Position numbers and translations under genes: made by a program. Below the pieces are notes generated by a model. The model saw nothing but the letters and a program-made list of their open reading frames with translations. It had not been told where the DNA came from and did no database searches. This document shows, in pieces, positions 41,291 to 53,042 of a stretch of 64,000 nt of DNA; within the stretch, counting starts at the first letter, position 1, and each line of letters begins with the position of its first letter. The stretch lies in NCBI RefSeq assembly GCF_000302455.1, contig NZ_AMPO01000001.1, forward strand, positions 251,001 to 315,000, in the 5' to 3' direction. This DNA comes from Methanobacterium formicicum DSM 3637. Lineage in GTDB: Archaea; Methanobacteriota; Methanobacteria; Methanobacteriales; Methanobacteriaceae.

Positions 41291-42577
41291 ATGAAATTAC
41301 ACTTCAAGACTAATGAAAAAGGCAACCTTGACATTGGTGGTGCCGATGCCCTGGAACTTGCCCAGGAATACGGAACACCACTTTACGTTACTGATGAAAT
41401 GAGAGTGCGTGACAATTACCAGAGAGTATACCAGGCATTCAGTAATGAATACGCAGACTTTAAAATATTCTACGCAGCCAAAGCCAACACCAGTCTGGCT
41501 ATGATGAAGATCTTGGAACAGGAAGGAAGCTGTATTGACGCTGTTTCACCTGGAGAAATCTACACTGCATTACTGGCAGGTTTTGAACCAGAAAGGATCC
41601 TGTATACTGGTAACAATGTAACCACCGAGGAACTGCAATTCGCCCTAGATGCAGGTGTACGCATGAATTTGGACAGTGTTTCCATGTTGGAACGCCTGGC
41701 AGAGCTTCCTGGAGCAAAGGGTACTAAAATATCATTCCGTGTAAACCCCATGGTGGGTGCCGGTCACCACGACCACTGCATAACCGGTGGAGAGCTATCA
41801 AAGTTCGGAATAATGGAACACGAAGCAGTAGAGGTTTACCAAAAAGCAAAGGAACTCGGTTTCCAGCCAGTGGGTATCCACACCCACATTGGTTCAGGTA
41901 TCCTGGATCCAGAACCATTTAAACTGGCAGTACAGGTACTGATGGATGTAGCTGGTCGAGTGCACAAGGAAGCTGGTGTTACCTTCGAGTTCATAGATTT
42001 CGGTGGTGGGCTTGGAATACCTTACACCCCTGAGGAGGGATTACTGGATATTGAAAAATTCGCTGCTGAAATTGTAGGACTCTACAAGGACAAACTCAAA
42101 GAGCACGGCATGAACAATCCAACCATGTGTATAGAACCCGGCCGTTACATTGTGGGAGATGCATCATACCTATTAACCACTGTTAATACTGTTAAACAGA
42201 GTTACCGAAAATTTATAGGGGTTAACGCTGGATTCAATACATTACTGCGGCCTACCATGTACGGTTCCTACCACCACATCCTGGTGGCTGATAAACCTGA
42301 AGCAGAAGCTACCGAGAATATTGATGTAGCAGGAAATGTATGTGAATCTGGAGACCTTTTCGCCAGGGACAGGCCACTTCCAGAAATCAAAGAAGGTGAT
42401 ATTCTGGCTATAATGAACGCAGGGGCATACGCTTTCAGTATGGCCAGCCAGTACAATTCCAGACCATTACCAGCCGAAGTCATGGTGTGTGATGGTGAAG
42501 TAGATATTATTAGGGAAAGGGAAACCTTTGCTGATCTTTTCAGCAAACAGAATATTCCCATGAGGCTTTTAAAATGA
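41291..42577 (+). CDS. lysA: Diaminopimelate decarboxylase LysA
   Basis: 428 residues, fold-type III PLP enzyme, final step of lysine synthesis from meso-diaminopimelate. The PLP lysine is in FYAAKANTSLAMMKIL. Further motifs are GIHTHIGSGI, FEFIDFGGGLGIPY, EPGRYIVGDA and the active-site cysteine and tyrosine region VCESGDLFA and GAYAFSMASQYNSRPLPAEV. A strong CGGAGGA site precedes the ATG. The stop overlaps the dapF start by four bases (ATGA), so the genes are translationally coupled. Confidence 0.97.
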   Translation: MKLHFKTNEKGNLDIGGADALELAQEYGTPLYVTDEMRVRDNYQRVYQAFSNEYADFKIFYAAKANTSLAMMKILEQEGSCIDAVSPGEIYTALLAGFEPERILYTGNNVTTEELQFALDAGVRMNLDSVSMLERLAELPGAKGTKISFRVNPMVGAGHHDHCITGGELSKFGIMEHEAVEVYQKAKELGFQPVGIHTHIGSGILDPEPFKLAVQVLMDVAGRVHKEAGVTFEFIDFGGGLGIPYTPEEGLLDIEKFAAEIVGLYKDKLKEHGMNNPTMCIEPGRYIVGDASYLLTTVNTVKQSYRKFIGVNAGFNTLLRPTMYGSYHHILVADKPEAEATENIDVAGNVCESGDLFARDRPLPEIKEGDILAIMNAGAYAFSMASQYNSRPLPAEVMVCDGEVDIIRERETFADLFSKQNIPMRLLK

Positions 42578-43446
42578 GTGAACGAATTATTTTATTATTT
42601 CATAAAATGCATGGACTGGGAAATGATTACGTGGTAATTGATGAATCCACAGAAGAACTTATCCCAGAAGATAAAAAATCAGAAATTGCAGCCGAACTTT
42701 GTACCAGAGGATTCTCAGTAGGAGCAGATGGAGTTATATTTGTTTCTCCATCTGTAGAAGCAGATATCCGCTTCCGCATATTCAACAGTGACGGTAGTGA
42801 AGCCCAGATGTGCGGTAATGGAATCCGATGCTTTGGTAAGTACGTTTATGAGAATGATGTCGTCAAGCAGAAGAAGATGACTGTGGAAACACTGGGCGGA
42901 ACCAAAGAACTTACATTGTACGTTGAAAATGGCACTGTAAAATCTATCCGTGTTGACATGGGCACTGCAACCTTCAAAACCAGTGAAGTACCCATGGACA
43001 GTGAAGAAGAGGAATTCATTGATCAGGAGTTGATGGTTGATGGTGAACCCATGAACCTTACCGCCATCAGTGTGGGCAACCCACATGCTATTATCTTCAA
43101 TGATAACCTGAAAGAAGTGGCCCTGGACCATCTGGGCCCTCTCATTGAAAACCATGAGGCATTCCCAGAGCGGACCAATGTGCATTTCGTGGGTGTGGTC
43201 AGTCCCCAGGAAGTGGAGATGCTAACCTGGGAACGTGGTGCTGGTTTCACCATGGCCTGTGGCACTGGAGCAACCAGTACAGTTATTGCCGGATACAAGT
43301 TGGGACTACTCCAGAAAGACGTTCTGGTACACTTACCTGGAGGGGATCTACAGATAACCGTGTACGAGAAAGATGGAAATTTAGGTGCGTTCATGGAAGG
43401 AGATGCAGTTAGTGTCTTTGAAGGGATAATGGAACTGGATTTATAA
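42574..43446 (+). CDS. dapF: Diaminopimelate epimerase DapF
   Basis: 290 residues. It inverts LL-diaminopimelate to the meso form that LysA decarboxylates. The two catalytic cysteines are in NSDGSEAQMCGNGIRCFG and TMACGTGATST, and the substrate-site text MHGLGNDYVVID is at the start. It overlaps lysA by four bases and its ribosome site GAGG is inside lysA. Sequence and order support a single lysA-dapF operon. Confidence 0.97.
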   Translation: MSERIILLFHKMHGLGNDYVVIDESTEELIPEDKKSEIAAELCTRGFSVGADGVIFVSPSVEADIRFRIFNSDGSEAQMCGNGIRCFGKYVYENDVVKQKKMTVETLGGTKELTLYVENGTVKSIRVDMGTATFKTSEVPMDSEEEEFIDQELMVDGEPMNLTAISVGNPHAIIFNDNLKEVALDHLGPLIENHEAFPERTNVHFVGVVSPQEVEMLTWERGAGFTMACGTGATSTVIAGYKLGLLQKDVLVHLPGGDLQITVYEKDGNLGAFMEGDAVSVFEGIMELDL

Positions 43447-43922
43447 CCCTTCTACCCTTTTAAACCTGATTATCCCTTATTTATTTTCAATATTTTCCTA
43501 TTTTCTTTTCCTATTTTTCCTTGAATCTCATTTTCCATGAAAATTTGATGAAATTCTATGAAATTTGATATTGGTTTAATGGAATATTGGCTTAAATGGA
43601 AATGTTTAGGCCAAAATAGTGATTCCAGTACATAAATGAGATTTTCTACTCCAATTATTAAAAAAACCAGGAATATTGACGCATTTTTTATAAAAATATC
43701 TTATAAAAATTGTTACAAAAGCAGAATATCCTAAAATACTGTATATTCCTAAAAATTTCCTAAAAATCAAATAATATTCCTAAATAAAACAGGACCCAGG
43801 GTTTTTTTTAAATTTGCATGGTTAATAAGTCACGATATTAAGGGATTTAACTATATTGGATTTAACTATATTTAATTAAACTATATTCAATTTAAATTGT
43901 ATAATTTAAGTTATTGGATGAA
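43447..43922. other. Non-coding stretch, 476 bp
   Basis: Very AT-rich DNA between convergent dapF and a DUF488 gene. Simple short word repeats (ATGAAATTTGAT, CTATATT) occur, but no gene, RNA or strong hairpin was found. Confidence 0.6.
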
Positions 43923-44276
43923 TTATGCCTTTAACTCATCCAGAACTTCTTTCAAAACCACTGCACTATTATGCTCGGTATTACCAGAAGTATAAACCAA
44001 GGTAACAGTTTCTTTCTCCTTCTCCAGGTCCAGTATTTGATTCAAAAATTCAACTTTATCATGCAACTCTTCTCTGTATTTAGTCTTGAATTCATCCCAT
44101 TTCTGAGAATTCTGCGACAGCCATCTGCGCAGGTCATGGCTAGGTGCTATGTCTTTCAGCCATACATCCATTTTTAATCTTTGTTTAGATACTCCACGTG
44201 GCCATACCCGATCAACCATAATCCGGTAACCATCCTTCTGTGCAGGTGACTGGTAGGCTCTTTTTATTCGAATCAT
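43923..44276 (-). CDS. DUF488 family protein
   Basis: 117 residues, DUF488. Signatures are IRIKRAYQSPAQKDGYRIMV, DRVWPRGVSKQ, WLKDIAPSHDLRRWL and VTLVYTSGNTEHNSA, matching the short single-domain members. Their activity is unknown; related proteins have been proposed to bind nucleic acid. GTGAT precedes the ATG. It is monocistronic. Confidence 0.9.
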   Translation of the reverse strand: MIRIKRAYQSPAQKDGYRIMVDRVWPRGVSKQRLKMDVWLKDIAPSHDLRRWLSQNSQKWDEFKTKYREELHDKVEFLNQILDLEKEKETVTLVYTSGNTEHNSAVVLKEVLDELKA

Positions 44277-44508
44277 TTTATATCACTAATGTTAGTATGT
44301 TGGACATGGTACATTATACTATGGGAAAATTGCTTGACCCCACCAAAAAGTTATTTAATTATCATTCTTTTGAAATATTTTCATAATGTATTCTTCGTAT
44401 TGTATTTTATTTCAAAAAAGTTGTATTTAATTTGAAATAGCAACAATTTTTCAAAGCAACAATTTTTCAACTGCAATTAACCATCACAATAATCAGTAGA
44501 AGCCATGT

Positions 44509-45570
<1,062 letters not shown>

Positions 45571-45633
45571 ATTTTCACCGTTACATAAAAGAAATTTCAC
45601 CGTACACAAAAGAAATAAAGAAATTAATTGCAC

Positions 45634-46143
45634 TCATGAGTTGTACAGCACACGAGTGGAAGTTATAACAATGGAGTTCGTATCAATCTGAACACCACCA
45701 GTTTTTGATGTACCCGTGCCAGTGGCAGTTATACTGTAAGTTTGATTGGATTTGATCGTAATAGCTCCACCAGATGAATTTCCTACGGTTCCACCACTCT
45801 GTGAGTCCTTATAACCCATGGCAGTGATGTTTAAGTTGATAGATTTATCAGTAGTACTCTGGTATGTTTGAGCAGTGAGACTCTGCAGATTGATACCATC
45901 AACGCCGGTTTTGGCTTTCAGGACATCCACCACCTCATTCTTATTAAGGATATTCAGATTCTTTTGGGTGGCAATCTTTGGACCCAGATTAAGAAGAGAA
46001 CTTACACCATTGATCTGCATTTCAATCAAATCAGCAGGGTTTGGTGGTTGTTGGGTTACAATGGTATAGGATGCAAATAGGCCTGCCTCAAAGAACACGG
46101 CAAAGAAGATTAGAAATAAGATTATCTTAACAGCTCGGGACAA
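45634..46143 (-). CDS. Membrane-anchored extracytoplasmic protein of unknown function
   Basis: 169 residues. One N-terminal membrane helix (IILFLIFFAVFFEAGLFASY) and an outside domain rich in serine, threonine, glycine and asparagine, with beta-type text such as SGGAITIKSNQTYSITATG. No family is recognised. It ends 63 bp before cbiH on the same strand, perhaps sharing a transcript, but the product does not suggest a corrinoid role. Confidence 0.65.
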   Translation of the reverse strand: MSRAVKIILFLIFFAVFFEAGLFASYTIVTQQPPNPADLIEMQINGVSSLLNLGPKIATQKNLNILNKNEVVDVLKAKTGVDGINLQSLTAQTYQSTTDKSINLNITAMGYKDSQSGGTVGNSSGGAITIKSNQTYSITATGTGTSKTGGVQIDTNSIVITSTRVLYNS

Positions 46144-46762
46144 AATATCACCTTAAATTGTGGGTAAATTCATTTATGTAGGATTCATAAATTAAATTAA
46201 ATATTAGATTCAAATGATTCTATTCATGACTTTAAATTAGATTTTAATAGTTTCCTTAATTTAGTTTATTAATTAAATTTAATATGGAATTTTAAAGGTA
46301 ATTTGAGGATTTTGATTAATTTTAAATTTAAGATATAACATATCTCATAATGATCAAAACTATTGATATTTATCAGTCTAACTAACCATTTATATTAAAT
46401 GTTTTGACTGGAACTTTTTATCAAAATTAGTCTATCAATATTGATACAGATAACTCATTACGTTGAAGGATAAATCCAGATAAACACAGATAAATTAGTG
46501 AAAACAAAAACAACAATGTAAACACTGATAAATTAGTGTAAGCACTTATAATCCACTTTAAATATATTTCACTATTTGTATTGCATGTTTAGTACTGTTT
46601 GAAGAAAATCCTGGCATTTTACCAGATATGAAATCAAGGATAATAAAATCATAGGATAAAATTACCATGTTCAAGTTGTAATAAAGTCTAATTAATTATA
46701 ACATATAAAAATTCATTAATAATTCACTTTATGAGGATTTAACTCAATCAGGATGGTAATTA
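46144..46762. other. Non-coding stretch, 619 bp
   Basis: AT-rich DNA between divergent genes. A 15-bp word around GATAAATTAGTG occurs twice (near 46488 and 46528). I see no gene, tRNA or large inverted repeat. It likely contains promoters for both flanking genes. Confidence 0.6.
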
Positions 46763-47179
46763 ATGTTTGGTATGACTAAAAAACAGTTCTTAAAAAAAAG
46801 CAAGAATTGTTTAAAGGAAAGTGGAATTCAACTACTTTTAGTAAGGGAAATTTTTAACAGCGAAGGTAAGGGTGAAATCAGCTTTGACGACGCCAGTAAT
46901 AATGTTGACAAAATCAGGAAAAACCTGGAAGATATATTCTTCAAATATGAGGCCTTGAAACCACCCTCAAAATGCAAGTCACTCCAACTGGAAATCATGA
47001 AAACATTGATAATCCTTCAAGATGTCCTGGTTCTAAATTCTGAATACATTATTTTATCCAAGGAGGGTTCTAAAGTGGAAGGTCAGGAGAAATTTGAAAA
47101 ATCCATTGATGAACTTGAAAATTTCAGGAATAAATTCAGAAAGTTGAGTCAAAAAGTTGATTTATATCTAAGACAATGA
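46763..47179 (+). CDS. Helical protein of unknown function
   Basis: 138 residues, charged, mostly helical, no membrane segment. Text such as FLKKSKNCLKESGIQLLLV and SIDELENFRNKFRKLSQKVD suggests a helical bundle or coiled coil. No family recognised. It is upstream of polB by 156 bp on the same strand but probably is a separate unit. Confidence 0.6.
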   Translation: MFGMTKKQFLKKSKNCLKESGIQLLLVREIFNSEGKGEISFDDASNNVDKIRKNLEDIFFKYEALKPPSKCKSLQLEIMKTLIILQDVLVLNSEYIILSKEGSKVEGQEKFEKSIDELENFRNKFRKLSQKVDLYLRQ

Positions 47180-47335
47180 TAAAATATAACTAAATAAAGT
47201 GGATTAGATGAAATTTTATTGGCGATTATTTCATGAATTAATTAAATTCCAAGTATAAAAGGAATTCTAAGTATAAAAGGCAAATAATATCTAAAAAACT
47301 GTTAATATTTCTAACAATAATTCCTGGAGTGCCCT

Positions 47336-48802
47336 ATGACTGATGACATTATATTAAAATTCGCAGATGCGGAAATACTTCTCGATGAATCCGCTTACAA
47401 TAAAATAAAAGATTATAATGATTCTTCTCATTTGGTGGATTCCATGATCAAGCACCTGACCATTTCACCCCAGGAAATGATGGTTCTCACTGGTGCATGG
47501 GTTGATGAATACTTGGGCCAATCAAATGAAAATTTACTGGGTTCAAGCTCTGTGAATAATAATAAAATGCCCCAGATGAAACTGGTTCCACAGGATTTTG
47601 ATTTTCAAATCCTTAAAGATGCAAGTCGCAAGTCTTACACCAATGGGGAGATTAAAGACCTTTCAAGTTACTTCAAAAGCAGATACCACAAACTCAGGGA
47701 ACTGTTAACTTACAAGAGAGAACTTAAAGACAGTTACCCTATTAAAGAAGCCACAAGCCTCGATGATGTGGTGAAAATCGTGGGCATGGTTAGCGATATA
47801 CGTTACACCAAAAATAACCATAAACTCATTGAAATAGAGGATGAAACTGGAAGTGCTACTGTTTTAATCCACAATGAAAACCATGAAGTCTTCCAGCAGG
47901 CAGAAAAAGTAGTCAAAGATGAAGTAATTGGTATTATAGGTAGCAGAAAGGGTACCCTGATTATGGCCAGTGAGCTGATAAGTCCAGGTGTACCGCGCAT
48001 TGATGAAAAACCCATGGACTTTGCCACTGTTTTTTTGAGTGACATTCACATTGGAAGTTCCACTTTCCTCAATGACGAGTTCGAGCGATTCATTCACTGG
48101 ATCAACGGAGATTTCGGGGATGAAGAACAACGGGAAATTGCCAACAACGTGAAATATGTGGTGGTGGCCGGTGATATCGTGGATGGAATTGGAGTTTACC
48201 CCCACCAGGATAAAGAACTCACCATAAAAGACATTCACCAACAGTATGAAGAAGCAGCAAGATTATTCGGCGATATAAGTCACGTGAAAGTTATTATAGC
48301 CCCTGGAAACCACGATGCAAGTCGACTGGCAGAGCCACAACCAGCCATTCCTGAAGATTATGCTAAAGGCCTTTACGATCTCAAGAACCTGGAATTTGTG
48401 AGTAATCCTGCTCTGGTAAGCCTTGACGGGATTAAAGTGCTAATTTACCATGGTCGTAGCTTTGATGATATGGCCATGACAGTGAAGGGAATGAGTCACC
48501 AGCAATCGGATCTCATTATGAAAGAACTCCTGGAAAAACGACATTTAGCCCCAATTTATGGTGAACGAACACCTCTTGCATCTGAAATTGAGGATCATCT
48601 GGTTATTGAAGAAATTCCCGATGTTTTCCATACTGGGCACGTGCATATAAACAGTTACAGGAGATACAAAGGAGTTCACCTCATTAATAGTGGAACATTC
48701 CAGTCCCAGACCGAGTTCCAGAAGATCTACAACATCATACCCACCCCGGCCCAGGTGCCTGTGATCAATAACGGTAGTTTTAAAATGCTTGATTTCAGTT
48801 AA
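47336..48802 (+). CDS. polB: D-family DNA polymerase small subunit DP1 (3'-5' exonuclease)
   Basis: 488 residues. DP1 is the proofreading subunit of euryarchaeal PolD and partners DP2. Residues about 140-205 are an OB fold (VKIVGMVSDIRYTKNNHKL). The calcineurin-like phosphoesterase domain follows with FLSDIHIGSSTF (near 230), VVAGDIVDGIG, IIAPGNHDASR, YHGRSFDD and FHTGHVHINSY, so all metal ligands are present and the exonuclease should be active. GGAGTG precedes the ATG. The gene lies about 4-5 kb from the origin; the DP2 gene is not in the window. Confidence 0.95.
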   Translation: MTDDIILKFADAEILLDESAYNKIKDYNDSSHLVDSMIKHLTISPQEMMVLTGAWVDEYLGQSNENLLGSSSVNNNKMPQMKLVPQDFDFQILKDASRKSYTNGEIKDLSSYFKSRYHKLRELLTYKRELKDSYPIKEATSLDDVVKIVGMVSDIRYTKNNHKLIEIEDETGSATVLIHNENHEVFQQAEKVVKDEVIGIIGSRKGTLIMASELISPGVPRIDEKPMDFATVFLSDIHIGSSTFLNDEFERFIHWINGDFGDEEQREIANNVKYVVVAGDIVDGIGVYPHQDKELTIKDIHQQYEEAARLFGDISHVKVIIAPGNHDASRLAEPQPAIPEDYAKGLYDLKNLEFVSNPALVSLDGIKVLIYHGRSFDDMAMTVKGMSHQQSDLIMKELLEKRHLAPIYGERTPLASEIEDHLVIEEIPDVFHTGHVHINSYRRYKGVHLINSGTFQSQTEFQKIYNIIPTPAQVPVINNGSFKMLDFS

Positions 48803-48852
48803 TCAGGATTAAGCAGGTTCAATATGATGAATGTAATATTATGATTGATGAA

Positions 48853-48930
48853 TGATTCAAATTTAACCACTTGATTCAAATTTAACAACCGGATTTAAAT
48901 TTAACCACTTGTATTTCAAATTAACCACAG
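48853..48930. repeat. About 20-bp tandem repeat, four imperfect units
   Basis: Units based on GATTCAAATTTAACCACTT occupy the gap between polB and the aldolase gene. They diverge slightly from one another. No function is evident. The aldolase promoter must lie close by. Confidence 0.7.
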
Positions 48931-48967
48931 GGTAAGATAACCGGAAAGTAACAAGGAGTATTAGTAA

Positions 48968-49540
48968 ATGAAGCAAAGCCCATTAACCACGGAGATATGT
49001 GAAATTGCCCATTATCTTTACAGTAAAGGATTAGCACCAGGGAAATCTGGGAATATAAGTGCCAAATTCCATGATATTGTAGCTATAACTCCCAGCGGCG
49101 TTTCATTAGGACATGTTTCCGAAGATGAGATAGTCATGGTGAATATGGATGGAAAAATATTGACTGGTAAAAATCCATCATCAGAACTTATGCTTCACCT
49201 GGAAGTTTATAAAAATAAAGATGTTAATGGAATCGTTCACACCCATTCATCATACGCAACTGGTTTTGCAATGTCCGGAAAGAAAATTGAAAGATTAGAA
49301 GGTTTTGGTGAACGAAACAACCCTTTTTTAAAAATGGTCGATTATGCTCAGCCAGGAACTGTGAAACTAGCCCAACTGGTTGGTGAAGGTCTTAAAAAAG
49401 AGGATGTGGTAATTCTGGAAAATCATGGAGTGGTGGCTACAGGAGAAAACCTTTCTGAAGCTGCTCTTCTAGCAGAATTCGTGGAAGAAACCGCGAAAAC
49501 TCAGTTTGTAGCTCGAGTTTTGAGTAATATGGAATTTTAA
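48968..49540 (+). CDS. Class II aldolase (L-fuculose-phosphate aldolase type)
   Basis: 190 residues, zinc-dependent class II aldolase. Motifs are GLAPGKSGNISAKF, ITPSGVSLGH, the zinc histidines in GIVHTHSSYATGFAM and LENHGVVATG. In Methanocaldococcus the related enzyme cleaves fuculose 1-phosphate to give lactaldehyde for coenzyme F420 synthesis, and the same role here is a reasonable inference. AAGGAG precedes the ATG. The gene stands alone. Confidence 0.88.
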   Translation: MKQSPLTTEICEIAHYLYSKGLAPGKSGNISAKFHDIVAITPSGVSLGHVSEDEIVMVNMDGKILTGKNPSSELMLHLEVYKNKDVNGIVHTHSSYATGFAMSGKKIERLEGFGERNNPFLKMVDYAQPGTVKLAQLVGEGLKKEDVVILENHGVVATGENLSEAALLAEFVEETAKTQFVARVLSNMEF

Positions 49541-49911
49541 ATTGTTATTTTCATAATTAAATTATTTGTTAATGGATCTAATTTTTTATTATATCTATTT
49601 TTAATGAATTATTGTTTCTATGAGTTATTTTATATTTAACATGTTAAAATTAATGTAAAAAAGAAGATAAAATAGAAAAAGTGGAAAACTACAAAAAGAA
49701 GATAAATAATTTGGTTAATTTATCTTTTTTGTAAATTTCATTTAATAGTTTCTGACTCAGATTGTCACTTTGACCTTAAATTGTCTTAAAGATCTCTACT
49801 TGTTTGATTAATTGTCTTAAAAATAATTTTTCTGACAAAAACAAGTTAAAAACAGGTTCATGGAAGTTGAAAAAACGACAACCATCCAAAAAAATTAGTT
49901 TTTATTTAATT
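49541..49911. other. Non-coding stretch, 371 bp
   Basis: AT-rich gap between convergent genes. The word AATTGTCTTAAA occurs twice (near 49780 and 49810). No gene or stable hairpin was found. Confidence 0.55.
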
Positions 49912-50166
<255 letters not shown>

Positions 50167-50199
50167 AATAATGCCTCCATTGAGTTAATTGTGCTTAAG

Positions 50200-50231
<32 letters not shown>

Positions 50232-50364
50232 GTTTATATCTTGAGCTTTAAAAAGGTTTTGGTTAGAATTTTTAAAAAGGGACATATAATCATTTAAAAA
50301 GTCTTTAGAGACGTTAAATAATTTAAAAACGTGAATGAAATATAATAATAAATATATACCTTGC

Positions 50365-51369
50365 TTAATCAATTGAAACAGCAATTGCAACTGTAACTCC
50401 ATCGTATGCAGTCTTTTTCAGAATAAGACGTGATTTTATACCGGCTTTAATGAGAGACACCGGTTCACAAACTCCCTGCACCCCAAATTCACGCTGCACT
50501 AGAGGCGAATGACTACAATCATCATGATTAAATTCAGCTATTTCGTTTAAAGATACTATTTCAAGATTTAATCCAGATTTAGAAGCAGTATCAATAATAC
50601 CTTTCTCATATTGTTTTACATCAGCCGTTGCCAAAGCATCCAACCTCTCAAATGGTAAGTGAAGATGTTGAAGAGCAGATCGGATGGCAAAAAACACTTT
50701 TTCACCTGTTACTCCCTTTTTACTGCCTAAACCAGCCACAATTCTTTTAGGATATAGATCTAACTCATTATTGGATTTTTTACGAGGTAAAGAAGCTCGA
50801 ATAAAAGATTTATCCCAAATGTGAATATTATAAGAATTTTTTATGTAAGGATGATTCTCTAAAAATTTAAATCGTGAAGGCAAGTATAGATCAACCTTAC
50901 CATCTTCAGCAATTAACTGGTTCACCTCTTTGATAAGATCAGCTTGGTGAATATCTAACCAGTATTGGTTTGCCAGTGCATCAACACCCATTCTGCATTT
51001 CAAATCTGTAGCTGTAGTTATAACTGGAACAGCACCAATAACACCTGCTATTTTAATTGAAAATTGATTGGCGCCACCCAAATGACCTGATATTAAACTG
51101 ATAACATGTTTCTTATTTTCATCAACCACCAGTACTGCAGGGTCATTTAATTTTGATTTTAATAGGGGACATGTAAGTCTGACCATTATTCCAGTGGCCA
51201 TTATAGCAACCCAGCAATCATAGTCATTAAAAGATTTTTTCAGAGTTTCTTTAACGTTTTTATGGAACAAATCAACTGTAATTACAGTGGGATCATTCTT
51301 TAAAACCAATGCCATGTCACTGGCAATTTTTTGCCCTTGATTAGTCACGCTTATAATTGCAAATCTCAT
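50365..51369 (-). CDS. cbiG: Cobalt-precorrin-5A hydrolase CbiG
   Basis: 334 residues. CbiG opens the delta-lactone of cobalt-precorrin-5A, releasing acetaldehyde, in anaerobic cobalamin synthesis. The N-terminal domain reads DCWVAIMATGIMVRLTCPLL and SLISGHLGGANQFSIKIAG; the C-terminal domain is RIVAGLGSKKGVTGEKVFFA then AYDGVTVAIA. The ATG at 51369 (MRFAIIS) follows GGTGAT and is better than one 15 codons upstream. CbiB follows on the same strand but 260 bp upstream. Confidence 0.94.
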   Translation of the reverse strand: MRFAIISVTNQGQKIASDMALVLKNDPTVITVDLFHKNVKETLKKSFNDYDCWVAIMATGIMVRLTCPLLKSKLNDPAVLVVDENKKHVISLISGHLGGANQFSIKIAGVIGAVPVITTATDLKCRMGVDALANQYWLDIHQADLIKEVNQLIAEDGKVDLYLPSRFKFLENHPYIKNSYNIHIWDKSFIRASLPRKKSNNELDLYPKRIVAGLGSKKGVTGEKVFFAIRSALQHLHLPFERLDALATADVKQYEKGIIDTASKSGLNLEIVSLNEIAEFNHDDCSHSPLVQREFGVQGVCEPVSLIKAGIKSRLILKKTAYDGVTVAIAVSID

Positions 51370-51390
51370 GAAATCACCTTTTTGAATAAG

Positions 51391-51475
51391 AGAATAATGG
51401 TTTGAATATAACAATAGTTTGAATATGGGAATAGGTTTGAATATACCAATAGTAGCTTGAATATGGGAATAATGG
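51391..51475. repeat. Degenerate tandem repeat between cbiG and cbiB
   Basis: Four to five units of 15-20 bp based on ATAGTTTGAATATGGGAAT lie upstream of cbiG. They are imperfect. They fall in the probable cbiG promoter region. Confidence 0.65.
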
Positions 51476-51631
51476 CTGTGAAATTCTTAGATAAACTTTT
51501 CTCTGAATTATAATTCTTTTTTTTAACTTTTTTAAGAATATTTGGTATTCGTTTTAGTAATAGTATTTAGAATTTTATTTGATTTAATTTATTATTTGTC
51601 ATTATTGCTTCTTGTCAGAATCATTTAAAGA

Positions 51632-52738
51632 TCAATGGAAAAATAGAAATGTGGAAATTAGAATTAAAATTATAATCATTAAAAATAGAGTAACAGTAAT
51701 TATGCTTAATTTAATGGCTCTTTTTATCATTCCAGGCTTTAATTCATTTTTAGGATAACCTAACTTGTAAACCCCGGGTTTAATTAATTGAATACCAAGA
51801 GATCCAGCAGCTGCTGCCATTGAATAACCAGAGTTGGGGCTGGGAGTACTACGCGCATCACTTAACATAACCTTCCATGAAGATTTATAATCAAAACCAG
51901 CAAAAATAGAGGCCAAAACCACTAAAAATCCAGTTAGACGGGCGGGAATGTAATTAAGAATATCATCTAAACGGGCAGGAAACCATCCGATATCAATGTT
52001 TTCCGGATTCTTATAACCTACCATTGCATCTAAGGTGTTCACTACCCTGTATGACACACCAGCAAATACTACCAGGTAAATTGGGAATTGATACCATGAA
52101 TAACTTATTCCACTTACACTTAAAAAGTTCGAAAGTGGACCTTGGAAAGAAGTATGGTTAATTAAAATGGGATTAATGGTTACAGAAGGATGGATTAAAT
52201 ATAATAAAATATTTCCCATAAAACCAAAAATGAATATGTAAAAAAGGGGACTAACAACAGAATCAGTGATGTTTTCAGTGAGAGTTTCAATAGCTGCAGA
52301 TACAACATTCTCAGAAGATAAATTAGAAGTATTTCTACTAACTAATAATGAAACAGATTTTTTACCTTTTTCTAAATCTTCATTAATGTCCACATACACG
52401 TTTTTAACAAAATTCACCAGAGATCTGATTGCAAATGTTGTGGAAAGAATAATGGAAGCCACCAGTAGATAGAAAATGTAATTGAATGAGGAGATATACA
52501 GAATAACAGAAAAAAGTGCAGTAAACATAATTATGATTAACATGGTCATTATCAAACCAGAAAGCCGATTTTTAGTTTTAGATGTTGTTAAAAACAGACT
52601 CTTAAGTTTTTCTATAGATTTGCCCATCCAGACTACAGGATGAAGCCGTGAGGGGAGCTCACCTAAAATTAAATCAATTGAAACAGCTGCGACTATGACT
52701 ATTAAGAGTTCAATTGTAAGTAGTTCTATCTGTTGCAT
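51632..52738 (-). CDS. cbiB: Adenosylcobinamide-phosphate synthase CbiB/CobD
   Basis: 368 residues with six to seven membrane segments. It attaches the aminopropanol-type side chain to adenosylcobyric acid. Family motifs are IDLILGELPSRLHPVVWMG, LVSRNTSNLSSENVVSAAIE, ENITDSVVSPLFY, RVVNTLDAMVGYKN and SDARSTPSPNSGYSMAAAAG. The ATG follows AAGGAT. The gene is transcribed away from the adjacent replication origin. Confidence 0.95.
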   Translation of the reverse strand: MQQIELLTIELLIVIVAAVSIDLILGELPSRLHPVVWMGKSIEKLKSLFLTTSKTKNRLSGLIMTMLIIIMFTALFSVILYISSFNYIFYLLVASIILSTTFAIRSLVNFVKNVYVDINEDLEKGKKSVSLLVSRNTSNLSSENVVSAAIETLTENITDSVVSPLFYIFIFGFMGNILLYLIHPSVTINPILINHTSFQGPLSNFLSVSGISYSWYQFPIYLVVFAGVSYRVVNTLDAMVGYKNPENIDIGWFPARLDDILNYIPARLTGFLVVLASIFAGFDYKSSWKVMLSDARSTPSPNSGYSMAAAAGSLGIQLIKPGVYKLGYPKNELKPGMIKRAIKLSIITVTLFLMIIILILISTFLFFH

Positions 52739-53042
52739 AACTTATCCTCATTAAATTAAATGACAGGAAGAATTAATTTAATATTGCTTATTTATCGCTT
52801 AAACTGATTAAAGTAAAACATGATTTATAATTTAGATCAATTATTTTAGATTAATTATGAAATAAAAATGTAACATTAAAACTATTTAATGAAACCATTT
52901 AATTCAAGCTATTTTCAATGAATTATTTTAATTTTATAAGGATTACACTAATACCTGAATATTTCCATGAATTATCATATTTTACCAAGTTAATAGTTGA
53001 ATTTGTTTCAGATGTTGTTATGAAACTATGAGTAAGACACCC